A stretch of DNA of 41,593 nt from the NCBI GenBank assembly GCA_024403135.1, contig JAKSSK010000009.1, forward strand, positions 1 to 41,593. Direction: 5' to 3'. Below, one piece after another: positions 16,464-24,252 of this stretch (position 1 is the stretch's first letter; the number at the start of each line of letters is the position of its first letter). The DNA comes from Clostridia bacterium (GTDB lineage: Bacteria; Bacillota; Clostridia; Peptostreptococcales; Anaerovoracaceae). A program made the position numbers and the translations under genes. The notes under the pieces were generated by a model. It did not search any database, was not told the DNA's origin, and saw only the letters and a list, made by a program, of their open reading frames with translations.

Positions 16464-16871
16464 TCATTCTATTCCTAGTAAGCATTTATCCAGTATCTCT
16501 ACTGCATCCTGGATGCACCCTTCACAGCTTCTAAGTGGCTTTCCAGTGTCCACTCCTTTTAATTCTCTGCAGACGATGGAGCCGTTCTTCTCTAGGAAGG
16601 CGCCTATCATCAGCTGCATCATTGTATAGCAGTTTCCCCTTGACATTGGGTGGTCTAGGTTTCCATCGGAAAGCTTCATGCCGGCTACCATAGCCATAGC
16701 GCTTACCGCGCCGCACGTTCCCATGGTTCCCATTCCGTGTCCAAAGGCCTCTGCCATCTTAAATACGTGTATTGGGTCTTCACCCATAACATTGCAAAAA
16801 CTGCATGCTACCGCCTGGCAGCAGTTAAAGCCGCGGCTAGATAGCATCTTTGCCAATTCTTTTCTATCCAT
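16464..16871 (-). CDS. C_GCAxxG_C_C family cysteine-rich protein
   Basis: A 135-residue protein of the C_GCAxxG_C_C family. It starts with a helix and NCCQAVACSFC, then GHGMGTMGTCGAVSAMAMVAG (the GCAxxG-like core), then Cys residues in GNCYTMM, VCRELKG, SCEGCIQDAVE and DKCL. The regularly placed cysteines suggest a redox or Fe-S role, but no function is established for the family. It begins 4 nt after the CAT-like gene and is co-transcribed with it. Confidence 0.85.
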   Translation of the reverse strand: MDRKELAKMLSSRGFNCCQAVACSFCNVMGEDPIHVFKMAEAFGHGMGTMGTCGAVSAMAMVAGMKLSDGNLDHPMSRGNCYTMMQLMIGAFLEKNGSIVCRELKGVDTGKPLRSCEGCIQDAVEILDKCLLGIE

Positions 16872-16875
16872 AATA

Positions 16876-17748
16876 TTACCTTACAATGAACTTTGGATTC
16901 TTCTTCTTGATGTTAGGATCATAAACAGCATCAACTGGTTTTTCCTCTAACAGCTTAGGATTCTTTAGGTACTTGTTGATTTCCTTAAAGCATCTTGCAA
17001 AGTAGTATCCATCAGCGATTCTCTCGTCAGTACTCATCTTAAGAGTTTGAACTTTCTTTTCCTTGATCTCGCCACCAGCCTTGTATAGCTTCTTTTCTGG
17101 GGTACCCATAGCAACGAACATTCCCACTGTACCGAAGTTATATATGTGGTGGTAAACCGGACCGAATCTAAGGGATGCTAGGTTTGTTACGAAGAATGAT
17201 GCGTGGAACGGGCTTGCGTCTACCACTGAGAATGGTAGGCCGAAGTGCTTGTCTACCCACTTAATAAAGCTTACCCCTGCAGAAACCAGGCCGCCCAGCT
17301 TCATTACCTTCTTCAAGATCTTGTCCATGGAGTTTTCGCCTTCTACGCTCTTTGCTACCTCCACAGCCTTTTGTACCTTTTCATTTATCTGAAAGATGTC
17401 ATCGTCAAGGTTGAAATATACCTTGTTTACGGTCTCATCTGACTTGTCTCCGTTTAGTGAAACGAAGCATGCGCACAGGTGATTTCTTCCGTAAATCTTC
17501 TTGTTCATTACGAATCTGTTTAAATTTGGATTTCTCGCTGTCGTTCTAGCAAGTGCCGCAATGACTATGCTCATGTGAAGCATATTGATGCCCTTTTGTC
17601 TACATTCGTTTACGTAGCTTTGTATAGCTTCAAAGTCTACATCTTGCTCGAAGTAGTTTGTGGCATCTACTCTTTCCGGCATAATATTTGGGACCATTTC
17701 GTAGAAAGGACTGCAGTCCTTTAGTCTATATCCATCTTTTCTAGCCAT
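16876..17748 (-). CDS. Chloramphenicol acetyltransferase-like / E2-fold protein, altered active site
   Basis: A 290-residue protein that looks like a stand-alone CAT/E2 acyltransferase domain: DGYRLKDCSPFYEMVPNIM at the start, ATNYFEQDVDFEAI, LHMSIVIAALARTTARNPNLNRF, and FGPVYHHIYNFGTVGMFVAMG near the C-terminus. The catalytic HxxxDG of active enzymes reads HHIYNFG here, so the Asp is missing and catalysis is doubtful. The start is chosen at AAGGAGGATTTTATG; the frame is open 12 codons further upstream without a better site. Function unknown. Confidence 0.75.
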   Translation of the reverse strand: MARKDGYRLKDCSPFYEMVPNIMPERVDATNYFEQDVDFEAIQSYVNECRQKGINMLHMSIVIAALARTTARNPNLNRFVMNKKIYGRNHLCACFVSLNGDKSDETVNKVYFNLDDDIFQINEKVQKAVEVAKSVEGENSMDKILKKVMKLGGLVSAGVSFIKWVDKHFGLPFSVVDASPFHASFFVTNLASLRFGPVYHHIYNFGTVGMFVAMGTPEKKLYKAGGEIKEKKVQTLKMSTDERIADGYYFARCFKEINKYLKNPKLLEEKPVDAVYDPNIKKKNPKFIVR

Positions 17749-17812
17749 AAAATCCTCCTTATATATTCCTTTGTATTCTACCATAAATTAGGGGAAAATA
17801 CAAGCAAGTGCT

Positions 17813-17841
17813 TTGACCTTTAGCACTTCCTATGGTATACT
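17813..17841 (+). promoter_or_regulatory. Sigma-A promoter of the HutD-like gene
   Basis: TTGACC (17813-17818), 17 nt, TATACT (17836-17841), with TG one base before the -10 box. It lies 22 nt upstream of the start codon. Confidence 0.8.
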
Positions 17842-17863
17842 CTAGCAAAAGAAAGGGAAACTT

Positions 17864-18970
17864 ATGGAACATATTGTATACCGCGAAAGCGACATGAATA
17901 TTAGCAAGTGGACAGGCGGCACTACCAAGCAGCTTGCCATCTATCCTAAGGACGGTAATTACCTGGAAAGAAGCTTCATCTACAGGCTTAGCACAGCTAC
18001 CTGCGAAAAGGAAGAGTCTAACTTTTCAAAGCTTTTAGACTTCAACAGAGTACTGATGGTACTCGAGGGTGAAGTGGTTTTGGCCCACCAAGATGAAAGG
18101 GTTGCAAGGCTAAAACAGTACGAGCAGGATCGCTTCGACGGAGCTTTCAAGACTAAGAGCTTCGGTAAGATTACCGACTACAACTTAATGACATTAAAGG
18201 GAAACGAAGGTTTTCTAACATATATTCCTTTAACCAATGAGCCTACGCCAGTTGTGCTTAACAAGGCAGGTTCTTTCCAAAAGAACAGCTTCTGCTTCTA
18301 CTGTGCAAAGGGCTACGCTGTGGTTACCTTAAACGATGAGCCTATAATGCTAAAAGAGGGCGAGCAGCTGGTTATTGACGGCGAGACAGACGAAAAGTAC
18401 GTGATGAAGGTCATGGGCGAAGGCGCACTAGTCCAAGCCGAGATCTACTATAACGAGACAAAGGACGAGTTTGCTCCAACAGTAATTCCAAAGGAACCTG
18501 TATGCATGGACGACTGGAAACAGTGCCTGTACCTAGCAAACTCTCAGTTTAGAGGGGCCAGCTTCTTCTTTAAGAGAAAGAAGGATGAATGGCTTGACGA
18601 AGAGCTTGGCAAGGTGGTCAACATCCTTGAAAAGACCTGCGTCACAATGCTTGTATATATTATTGGGCTTAGCGTAATAATCCTGTCAGGATACAAGACC
18701 TTGACCGACGGTCAGCTTGTTGGCCTTGCATTCCTATGGATAATCGTAGAGAGCGTAGTGGTTTCTCCACTTATCTACTTGCCATTTGTACCAAAGCCTG
18801 TGCGAAAGCATATAAAGAAGATATCCGAGCTTACACCTTACGAGCAGAAGGTTAGACAAAGGCAGCAGGAGTTCAATCCTAGACTGCAGAGAATCATGGA
18901 CAACACCGTTACAGGTAACAAAAACTTTACCGGTGCAAAGTTAATATATAAGGAAAAGGATAAAGAATAG
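17864..18970 (+). CDS. HutD/Ves-like cupin fused to a two-helix membrane tail
   Basis: A 368-residue protein. Residues 1-195 resemble HutD: ISKWTGGTTKQLAIYP, FIYRLSTATCEKEESNFSKL, FNRVLMVLEGEVVLAHQDE, in a bicupin-like beta fold. HutD proteins accompany histidine utilisation genes and are thought to be regulatory ligand binders, but no hut genes are here. After a linker, two hydrophobic helices follow (about 262-283 and 290-315), then a basic tail (KPVRKHIKKISELTPYEQKV). The membrane tail is unusual for HutD and places the cupin on the cytoplasmic side (inference). It has its own promoter and terminator. Confidence 0.75.
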   Translation: MEHIVYRESDMNISKWTGGTTKQLAIYPKDGNYLERSFIYRLSTATCEKEESNFSKLLDFNRVLMVLEGEVVLAHQDERVARLKQYEQDRFDGAFKTKSFGKITDYNLMTLKGNEGFLTYIPLTNEPTPVVLNKAGSFQKNSFCFYCAKGYAVVTLNDEPIMLKEGEQLVIDGETDEKYVMKVMGEGALVQAEIYYNETKDEFAPTVIPKEPVCMDDWKQCLYLANSQFRGASFFFKRKKDEWLDEELGKVVNILEKTCVTMLVYIIGLSVIILSGYKTLTDGQLVGLAFLWIIVESVVVSPLIYLPFVPKPVRKHIKKISELTPYEQKVRQRQQEFNPRLQRIMDNTVTGNKNFTGAKLIYKEKDKE

Positions 18971-18995
18971 GGACGAATTAATCGTCCCTTTTTTC
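18969..18995. terminator. Terminator shared by convergent genes
   Basis: Stem AGGGACGA-ATTAA-TCGTCCCT followed by a T-run. It covers the stop codons of both the HutD-like gene (plus) and the GTPase-NYN gene (minus). Confidence 0.8.
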
Positions 18996-21413
18996 GAATG
19001 CTTCAATAGATATTCTGTTTCTGGAGTTAGCCATATTGTTAGCCTTAATTATCTCCTCAATCTTTACGTTGGTCTCCTTAATATCCTCTAATAGCTCTCT
19101 AGCGGACATTCTCATAGCCCCGTGAGCCAGGATAGAGTTTTGCTCTAAGGCATCGGAGGTTGCAACCTTAATAGCGTACTCCTTCCTAAACTGGTAGGTG
19201 TACTTTTCTATAAAGGTATCTGCAGTCTCTCCTTCCTTGGTGAAGGCCACCTCAATTTCTCCCTGCTTGGATATGTTTTCGATGGCACCTTTCACTTTGT
19301 AGCTATCGAAAACCACCAGTATCCTGTTCTTCTTAAAGCCCTGGTAGTTTGAAAGTATCTCTAAAAGTGCCTCTCTTGCGCTATCTAAGGATAGTTCCTT
19401 TAACTGGGATGCGAAGATTATGTTGTATCCGTCTACTATCAGAAACTCATCCTTTATGGACATATCTATGTCCGCCTTTTCAGGGGTTATAACCTTCCTG
19501 TCTATAAACCGCCTCTCTTTAGGTTTTCCGTAGGTCATCTCAAAGATCTTGTTTAGATCCTTTTCTGATTTGTCATTAGATGAATCCTTCTTTTCTTCCT
19601 TTAAGGAGTACGGTAGGTGCATGTAGTCTTCCACCTGATCCCACCTAATATTAACACCTGCGCCGTGGCTACAGAAGATGCTGTCTGCAGAGTTTTCCAA
19701 ATCCCTTTCTGCATCGTATCCCATTTCCGTCACAATCTTCTCCTGGTCCTTAGAAGGAAAATATCCCTTTAGCTTGGTGGATAGGATGCCCTTACCCTTT
19801 GTGTATGCGGTCAGGGTCTTTTGGTAGAATGCCATAGTTCTAACAGGGCAGCTACCAGATAGCTCTCCTTCTGAAGTTAGGATGCACTCTCCTCCCATGT
19901 TCTTGACGTCTGTCATTGCCCTTCCCACATTTTGGGTAGGAACAGAGATGGTGAAGTCGTAGTAAGGCTCCAGTAGAACGCTCTTTGCCTTCATCAGGCC
20001 GTTTCTCACAGCCCTGTACGTAGCCTGCCTAAAGTCTCCGCCTTCAGTGTGCTTTAGGTGCGCCTTACCAGAAAGTATAGATATCTTCATGTTGTCTATG
20101 GCAGAGCCAGTAAGCACTCCCAGGTGCTGCTTTTCCATAAGATGCGTTAGTATTAGCCTCTGCCAGTTTCTATCTAGATCATCCTCTTTGCATAGGGATC
20201 CAAAGGATAGCCCATCACCTGGTTCAAGCAGTAGATGAACCTCTGCGTAGTGCTTCAGCGGTTCGTAGTGGCCTACGCCTTCCACCGGCTCTAATATGCT
20301 CTCCTTGTATATTATGTCTCCCTCTTCAAAGGATAGTTCAAAGTCCAGCCTTTCCTTAAGTACGTCCAGCTGGATTTCTCCCATCACGTCAACCAGGATG
20401 CTTTCATTTCTCATCCTTACGTTAAGGCTAGGGTCCTCCTCTTCAAGGGCCTTTAGTTTATTAAATGCTATGAATACGTCTTCAGCCGTCTTCACCTTGT
20501 ATGTGAATACCGGCGTAAGGCTAGTTCTCTCTTCCTCTTCAAAGCCTAGGCCCATTCCTACATATGTATTCTCTAGGCCAGTTACTGCCACAACCTGGCC
20601 CTGGAATGCCTCAGGAATGTTCTCATACTTTTCTCCTGAGTAAAGCCTGATAGCGCTTACCTTCTGGCCAATGTCGTCTCTAACCTTAAGGCTTCCGCCG
20701 GTTATCTTCATATATGTTAGCCTTGTATCCTTATCCCTACCTATCTTGAATACCTTGGCGCCAAATTCGTCCTTTTCTTCTGGCTCTAAGGTCAGTCTTT
20801 CCAGGCCAGAAATTAGTTCAGATATGCCCTGGAGTTTAAGAGCGGAGCCGTAAAAGCAAGGATAAAGCTTTCTCTCCTTGATGGCCTTACCTATATCCCT
20901 TTCTTTCATATCTCCCTTAAGATATTTATCCATCAGTTCTTCTGATGCCATGGCAACGGCTTCCGTGTCTAAAACATCTACAGCCTTTTCAAGTTTTACC
21001 TCTCTCTTTGCCCCTTCCATATCCATCTTGTTTACGAATATAAAGGTAGGAATCTTGTACTTTTCTATTAAATCTAGCAAGGTCTTGGTGTGGCTTGTTA
21101 CCCCATCCTTACCGTCTATTACTAAAAGTGCGTAGTCTAAAATGGCCATGGTCCTTTCAGCCTCAAGGCTAAAGTCTACGTGGCCTGGTGTATCCACTAG
21201 GGTAAACTGGGCATTCTCCGTCTCCATTATGGCCATCTTGGAATATATGGTTATTCCTCTAGCTCTTTCCTGCTCATCCGTATCTAAGAAGGAGTCCTTG
21301 TGGTCCACACGGCCCAGCTTTCGTATTGAGTTTGTACTGTACAGCATCGCCTCAGTCAGGGTAGTCTTTCCACTATCCACATGGGCGAATATGCCTAATG
21401 TTATCCTCTTCAT
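18978..21413 (-). CDS. Tet(M)-like ribosome-associated GTPase fused to a Rae1/YacP-type NYN nuclease domain
   Basis: An 811-residue protein. Residues 1-640 form a Tet(M)/EF-G-like translational GTPase with AHVDSGKT (10-17), ARGITI, DTPGH (74-78) and NKMD (128-131). The last ~157 residues, from about 655, are a NYN/PIN-like domain: IVDGYNIIF (Asp661), RILVVFD (Asp703), ETADTFIEK (Asp732), KVATSD (Asp754) and GAMRMSARELL. This closely resembles B. subtilis Rae1 (YacP), which cuts mRNA in the ribosomal A site. The family knowledge predicts a factor that binds the ribosome and can cleave the mRNA there. Classical Tet(M) proteins are about 640 residues and lack this part. It need not confer tetracycline resistance. 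Start ATG; the gene stands alone upstream of the accessory island. Confidence 0.88.
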   Translation of the reverse strand: MKRITLGIFAHVDSGKTTLTEAMLYSTNSIRKLGRVDHKDSFLDTDEQERARGITIYSKMAIMETENAQFTLVDTPGHVDFSLEAERTMAILDYALLVIDGKDGVTSHTKTLLDLIEKYKIPTFIFVNKMDMEGAKREVKLEKAVDVLDTEAVAMASEELMDKYLKGDMKERDIGKAIKERKLYPCFYGSALKLQGISELISGLERLTLEPEEKDEFGAKVFKIGRDKDTRLTYMKITGGSLKVRDDIGQKVSAIRLYSGEKYENIPEAFQGQVVAVTGLENTYVGMGLGFEEEERTSLTPVFTYKVKTAEDVFIAFNKLKALEEEDPSLNVRMRNESILVDVMGEIQLDVLKERLDFELSFEEGDIIYKESILEPVEGVGHYEPLKHYAEVHLLLEPGDGLSFGSLCKEDDLDRNWQRLILTHLMEKQHLGVLTGSAIDNMKISILSGKAHLKHTEGGDFRQATYRAVRNGLMKAKSVLLEPYYDFTISVPTQNVGRAMTDVKNMGGECILTSEGELSGSCPVRTMAFYQKTLTAYTKGKGILSTKLKGYFPSKDQEKIVTEMGYDAERDLENSADSIFCSHGAGVNIRWDQVEDYMHLPYSLKEEKKDSSNDKSEKDLNKIFEMTYGKPKERRFIDRKVITPEKADIDMSIKDEFLIVDGYNIIFASQLKELSLDSAREALLEILSNYQGFKKNRILVVFDSYKVKGAIENISKQGEIEVAFTKEGETADTFIEKYTYQFRKEYAIKVATSDALEQNSILAHGAMRMSARELLEDIKETNVKIEEIIKANNMANSRNRISIEAFEKRDD

Positions 21414-21469
21414 GGCTATATTATATCACAGATGTTGTCAGAAGGGGCGAGTGCAAATGGCAATGAAAA

Positions 21470-21543
21470 AACCGCCTAATGTTCAGTTAGGCGGTTCATT
21501 ATAAACCAAATAAGGGCTATAGTTCCTTTTCTATATACGTAAT
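21470..21543. repeat. Left boundary repeat of the accessory island (copy A), with terminator-like hairpin
   Basis: Hairpin AACCGCCTAA / TTAGGCGGTT (21470-21496), then a spacer and the 18-nt block AGTTCCTTTTCTATATAC (21521-21538). The same two parts, in the same order and orientation, recur at 26063-26146 next to cysK. On the minus strand the hairpin is followed by TTTTTT and can act as a terminator. From the repeat to the next gene, 21544-21664 is AT-rich with no gene visible. Confidence 0.75.
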
Positions 21544-21664
21544 TGACACTTCTTATGCCATATTTCTCAAGATATTCGTTAGCGCTATTTCGATTATTCG
21601 TCAAACAAGAGTAGAATGATAAAATAAAACCGTTTGTAAAAAAAATATTATTTTTTCATTTTTT

Positions 21665-21708
21665 ATTTATAAGTCGTTATTGACTTATAAATAATAACGT
21701 GTTATATT
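21665..21708 (+). promoter_or_regulatory. Promoter with overlapping 11-bp inverted repeat (XRE operator)
   Basis: TTGACT (21680-21685), 17 nt, TATATT (21703-21708). A perfect inverted repeat ATTTATAAGTC-GTTATT-GACTTATAAAT (21665-21692) covers the -35 box, so a bound dimer would exclude RNA polymerase. The XRE protein encoded directly downstream is the likely ligand (inference). Confidence 0.8.
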
Positions 21709-21739
21709 TATCATAGATGCTATTGTGGAGGATGACATT

Positions 21740-22483
21740 ATGAAATTTAATAAAGAATACTTCCTGTCAAATATGGAATATTTCCTAAAAGCAACGAATA
21801 TCAAAGCAAGTATTTTAGAAGAATATGCAGGTCTAAGTAAAGGTTACTATTCTCGTTTAAGAAAACCCGAAAACAAATCCATTCCTGGCATAGATTTTCT
21901 ACTTGCGGCAGCAACATCGTTCGGAATTAGCGTAGAGGCTCTCTCTACTATTAATTATGCCACTTGTTCAAAAAACGAAAAATATTGTTTGCATCTTTTA
22001 GATTACTTGATTAGTAAAACAGAGTCCGATGATCTCCACTGGAAAAGTGACTCATTAACAGATTTCATCAATAAAATAGAAATCAAATGTGATGAGGAAA
22101 CCATAGTTGATAATCTTCCTTCACCTTTTTCTATCATTACGGGTATTTCTGATAGAAAAACTTATAAATCACCATTTAAATATGGTGTGTATGATTATCA
22201 AAAGACATGGGGAGATTTCTATTCACTTAAATTAGATGATCACAATACAATCTATATTGTGAAAGTTGTTTTAAACGATGGAGAAAAGGATTTTTTTGGA
22301 ACAGAAATCTTTATGATTACTGACTATGAAAAGAAGTCAAAGGTGTGTTGCATTTCTCCAGAATTACCTCAGGCCTATGACTCCTATATAAACAAACTTT
22401 ATAACGTGGTCAAGTCATCCATAAGTGCTAACACTGTTGATGAAAATGCCAAGGCTGCTATTGATTGTTTTATTAACGATTAA
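21740..22483 (+). CDS. XRE-type helix-turn-helix regulator of the island
   Basis: A 247-residue protein. The N-terminal 65 residues form an XRE-like HTH (IKASILEEYAGLSKGYYSRLRK, then GIDFLLAAATSFGISVEAL). The remaining ~180 residues are an unrecognised, Asp/Lys-rich domain with a central beta-like stretch (KTWGDFYSLKLDDHNTIYIV). The frame could start at a GTG five codons earlier, but that overlaps the GGAGG ribosome site, so the ATG is taken. Codon use is more AT-rich than in the flanking genes. The operator-like palindrome upstream suggests autoregulation. It is followed by an imperfect hairpin (about 22519-22557), so it may be transcribed separately from the next gene. Confidence 0.8.
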   Translation: MKFNKEYFLSNMEYFLKATNIKASILEEYAGLSKGYYSRLRKPENKSIPGIDFLLAAATSFGISVEALSTINYATCSKNEKYCLHLLDYLISKTESDDLHWKSDSLTDFINKIEIKCDEETIVDNLPSPFSIITGISDRKTYKSPFKYGVYDYQKTWGDFYSLKLDDHNTIYIVKVVLNDGEKDFFGTEIFMITDYEKKSKVCCISPELPQAYDSYINKLYNVVKSSISANTVDENAKAAIDCFIND

Positions 22484-22561
22484 GTTGCTATTCAGCACAA
22501 CTATGTTTGTCGGAAATAAAAAGGGCACTACTGCTAATAATAGAAGTAATGCCTTTTGATG

Positions 22562-22674
22562 AGTATCTCTACTCATAATTCGGTAATAGTATTGTAATAA
22601 AAAAAATTCATAAAGTCAATTCTTCACTAATAGTTTTTTATCTAATCGTCAGTATCCCTACTCATAATTCGGTA
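22562..22674. repeat. Pair of 24-bp direct repeats in the gap before the DUF4417 gene
   Basis: AGTATCTCTACTCATAATTC plus GGTA (22562-22585) recurs with one mismatch at 22651-22674, 89 bp apart. The core AGTA-nnnn-TACT can form a small hairpin. The 282-bp gap 22484-22765 holds these repeats, the imperfect hairpin after the XRE gene, and ATGCCCT / AGGGCAT (22732-22762) that could pair over the ribosome site of the next gene. No reading frame is visible. Confidence 0.6.
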
Positions 22675-22765
22675 TATTTGACATGAGATGCTGAGTGATT
22701 AGCTTCAGGGTAAATCTTTATATCGTGCATCATGCCCTGTAGTAAGCACAAAGAAAGGGCATTTT

Positions 22766-23488
22766 ATGTCAAACAAAATAATACGATCTGGCTGCAAAGA
22801 TGTATGGAATGCATTTATGGCCGAGGGCGCTCAATTCTGCGAGTATGATATACCATTTTGTCCAACAACCGCAACAAATTTGCCGAGTGATATCATAACT
22901 TGGGAAGAGGCTCAACATATTTATTCCCAATCCATGAAAGCAAAACGAAAAGATTTCAAAGTAGATGCTTTTGTATGTTTCTATATCGACGATGAAAAGT
23001 TTGATAAATCATATTATCAGAGCAACATTTGGGTTTATCCAAAAAGAGCTTTAAAGATATTGAGACATTTTTCTGGAATAATTACTCCTGATTATTCTAC
23101 CTATCAAGATTTCCCAGAAGCCATAAAGATATATGCAACCTATAGAATGCGTCTTCTAGGATATTGGTTTGGTCAAAATGGAATTAATGTCATAAACAAT
23201 GTTCGTTGGGGCTCATCTGAAACATATCGATACTGCTTCCTAGGCATTCCACAGCATAGTATTGTGGCCATTGGTACCGTCGGTGGAAGCCCCAAGAAAA
23301 TAGTTGATAGAAAGCGCTTCGAATGTGGGTTGATAAAAATGATTGATACATTGCACCCGCATACCATTATAGTATATGGATCAGCAAATTACCCATGTTT
23401 CAATGTACTAAAGTCATCAGGGATACGTATCCTTTCCTTTAAGGGAAGTACTGCAAAGTATTTTGAAGGAGGGAAGCGAAATGAGTAA
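22766..23488 (+). CDS. DUF4417 family protein
   Basis: A 240-residue protein of the DUF4417 family. Recognisable parts are EGAQFCEYDIPFCPTT, NIWVYPKRALKILRHFSGIITPDYS, YATYRMRLLGYWFGQNGINVINNVRWG and HTIIVYGSANYPCFN. The family is common in Firmicutes mobile elements and phages and has no established function. It ends by overlapping the next gene by 8 nt, so it is the first gene of a three-gene unit with the toxin-module-like and immunity-like genes. Confidence 0.85.
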   Translation: MSNKIIRSGCKDVWNAFMAEGAQFCEYDIPFCPTTATNLPSDIITWEEAQHIYSQSMKAKRKDFKVDAFVCFYIDDEKFDKSYYQSNIWVYPKRALKILRHFSGIITPDYSTYQDFPEAIKIYATYRMRLLGYWFGQNGINVINNVRWGSSETYRYCFLGIPQHSIVAIGTVGGSPKKIVDRKRFECGLIKMIDTLHPHTIIVYGSANYPCFNVLKSSGIRILSFKGSTAKYFEGGKRNE

Positions 23489-23858
23489 GGGCATTAGTGG
23501 CTTATACGAGGGAACATCAGGAAGCAAATTTGATACTCCTTCTTCATCTCCAGTAAACGGTAAGGATTATAATCCCGCAGGTTCTAGTTCTGTTAAAAAA
23601 GTCGATAGTGTGACGAAAGTCGATGACCTACACAAAATGCCTGATCGTGGAAAGCCAAACTCTGTCGACCAAAATTACAAGGATGGTGAATTAACTACCG
23701 AGCGCTATTTTGACGAAAAGGGCGAACCTTATTTGGATATTGACTACACTGATCATGGAAATTCTAAGACTCATCCAAATGTTCCTCACGAACATGATGT
23801 AAAGCTAGATGAGGACGGTAATATTGACCGTGGAAAGGATAAAAAGGTAAAGAAATGA
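23481..23858 (+). CDS. Polymorphic-toxin-module-like small protein
   Basis: A 125-residue protein. It begins MSKGISGLYEGTSGSKFDTP, a Gly/Ser-rich start, and ends in a polar domain with GKPNSVDQNYKDG, ERYFDEKGEPYLDIDYTDHG and THPNVPHEHD. The DIDYTDHG...HP..PH.H pattern resembles C-terminal modules that I associate with polymorphic toxins in Firmicutes, but here it has no secretion or delivery domain. The His/Asp-rich motif could be catalytic or metal-binding. The start at GGAGGGAAGCGAAATG is preferred over a frame-open ATG six codons earlier. It overlaps the following gene by 4 nt, as toxin/immunity pairs often do. Confidence 0.6.
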   Translation: MSKGISGLYEGTSGSKFDTPSSSPVNGKDYNPAGSSSVKKVDSVTKVDDLHKMPDRGKPNSVDQNYKDGELTTERYFDEKGEPYLDIDYTDHGNSKTHPNVPHEHDVKLDEDGNIDRGKDKKVKK

Positions 23859-24100
23859 AAAAATATGACTTAATTGAATATATTAAGCATGGACGCGAAA
23901 TTGAATTCAAATATAACAATAAAATGTATTCCATCACATACTATCCAGACGGTTCAGAATACAGTATTTCATTCTGTGAATTTTACAAAGACCCTATAGA
24001 TGTAAAAACAATTGATGAACTAATAAACATTAATGTTCACGGCAAAACCGTTGTTCAGATACTTGAGTCACTAAGTGAGGCTAATATATGGATATATTAA
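23855..24100 (+). CDS. Small protein, candidate immunity partner
   Basis: An 81-residue protein, start MKKYDLIEYIKHGREIEFKY, then a beta-like core (NNKMYSITYYPDGSEYSISF, CEFYKDPIDV) and a C-terminal helix (VVQILESLSEANIWIY). It is translationally coupled to the toxin-module-like gene through an ATGA overlap, and its size and acidic character suit an immunity or antitoxin protein. I cannot name a family, so this is inference from position. Two hairpins follow. Confidence 0.6.
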   Translation: MKKYDLIEYIKHGREIEFKYNNKMYSITYYPDGSEYSISFCEFYKDPIDVKTIDELININVHGKTVVQILESLSEANIWIY

Positions 24101-24113
24101 AATAATACTTGTG

Positions 24114-24219
24114 GGAGAGGCGTTAGACCTCTCCTTCATACTTATTTTCATAAGTGCATAAGAATCGAATCTAGGAACAATCAAAAGCCCCTGGAACCGT
24201 GTTATTCCAAGGGCTTTTT
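24114..24219. terminator. Two hairpins between convergent island genes
   Basis: GGAGAGG-CGTTAGA-CCTCTCC (24114-24134), then a longer imperfect hairpin whose arms are AAAAGCCCCTGGAA and TTCCAAGGGCTTTTT (about 24184-24219). The second has T-runs on both strands and can serve the genes on either side. Confidence 0.75.
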
Positions 24220-24252
24220 AGATGTTTATATGCTATAAGCAATTATTTGCTA

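Noticed and set aside
18978..21413. Tetracycline resistance gene
   Set aside because: The GTPase resembles Tet(M), but the C-terminal nuclease-like fusion and lone chromosomal setting do not support calling resistance from sequence.
21544..21664. A remnant of an integrase or transposase between the left boundary repeat and the XRE gene
   Set aside because: A minus-strand frame of about 40 codons is open here, but it shows no recognisable recombinase motif.
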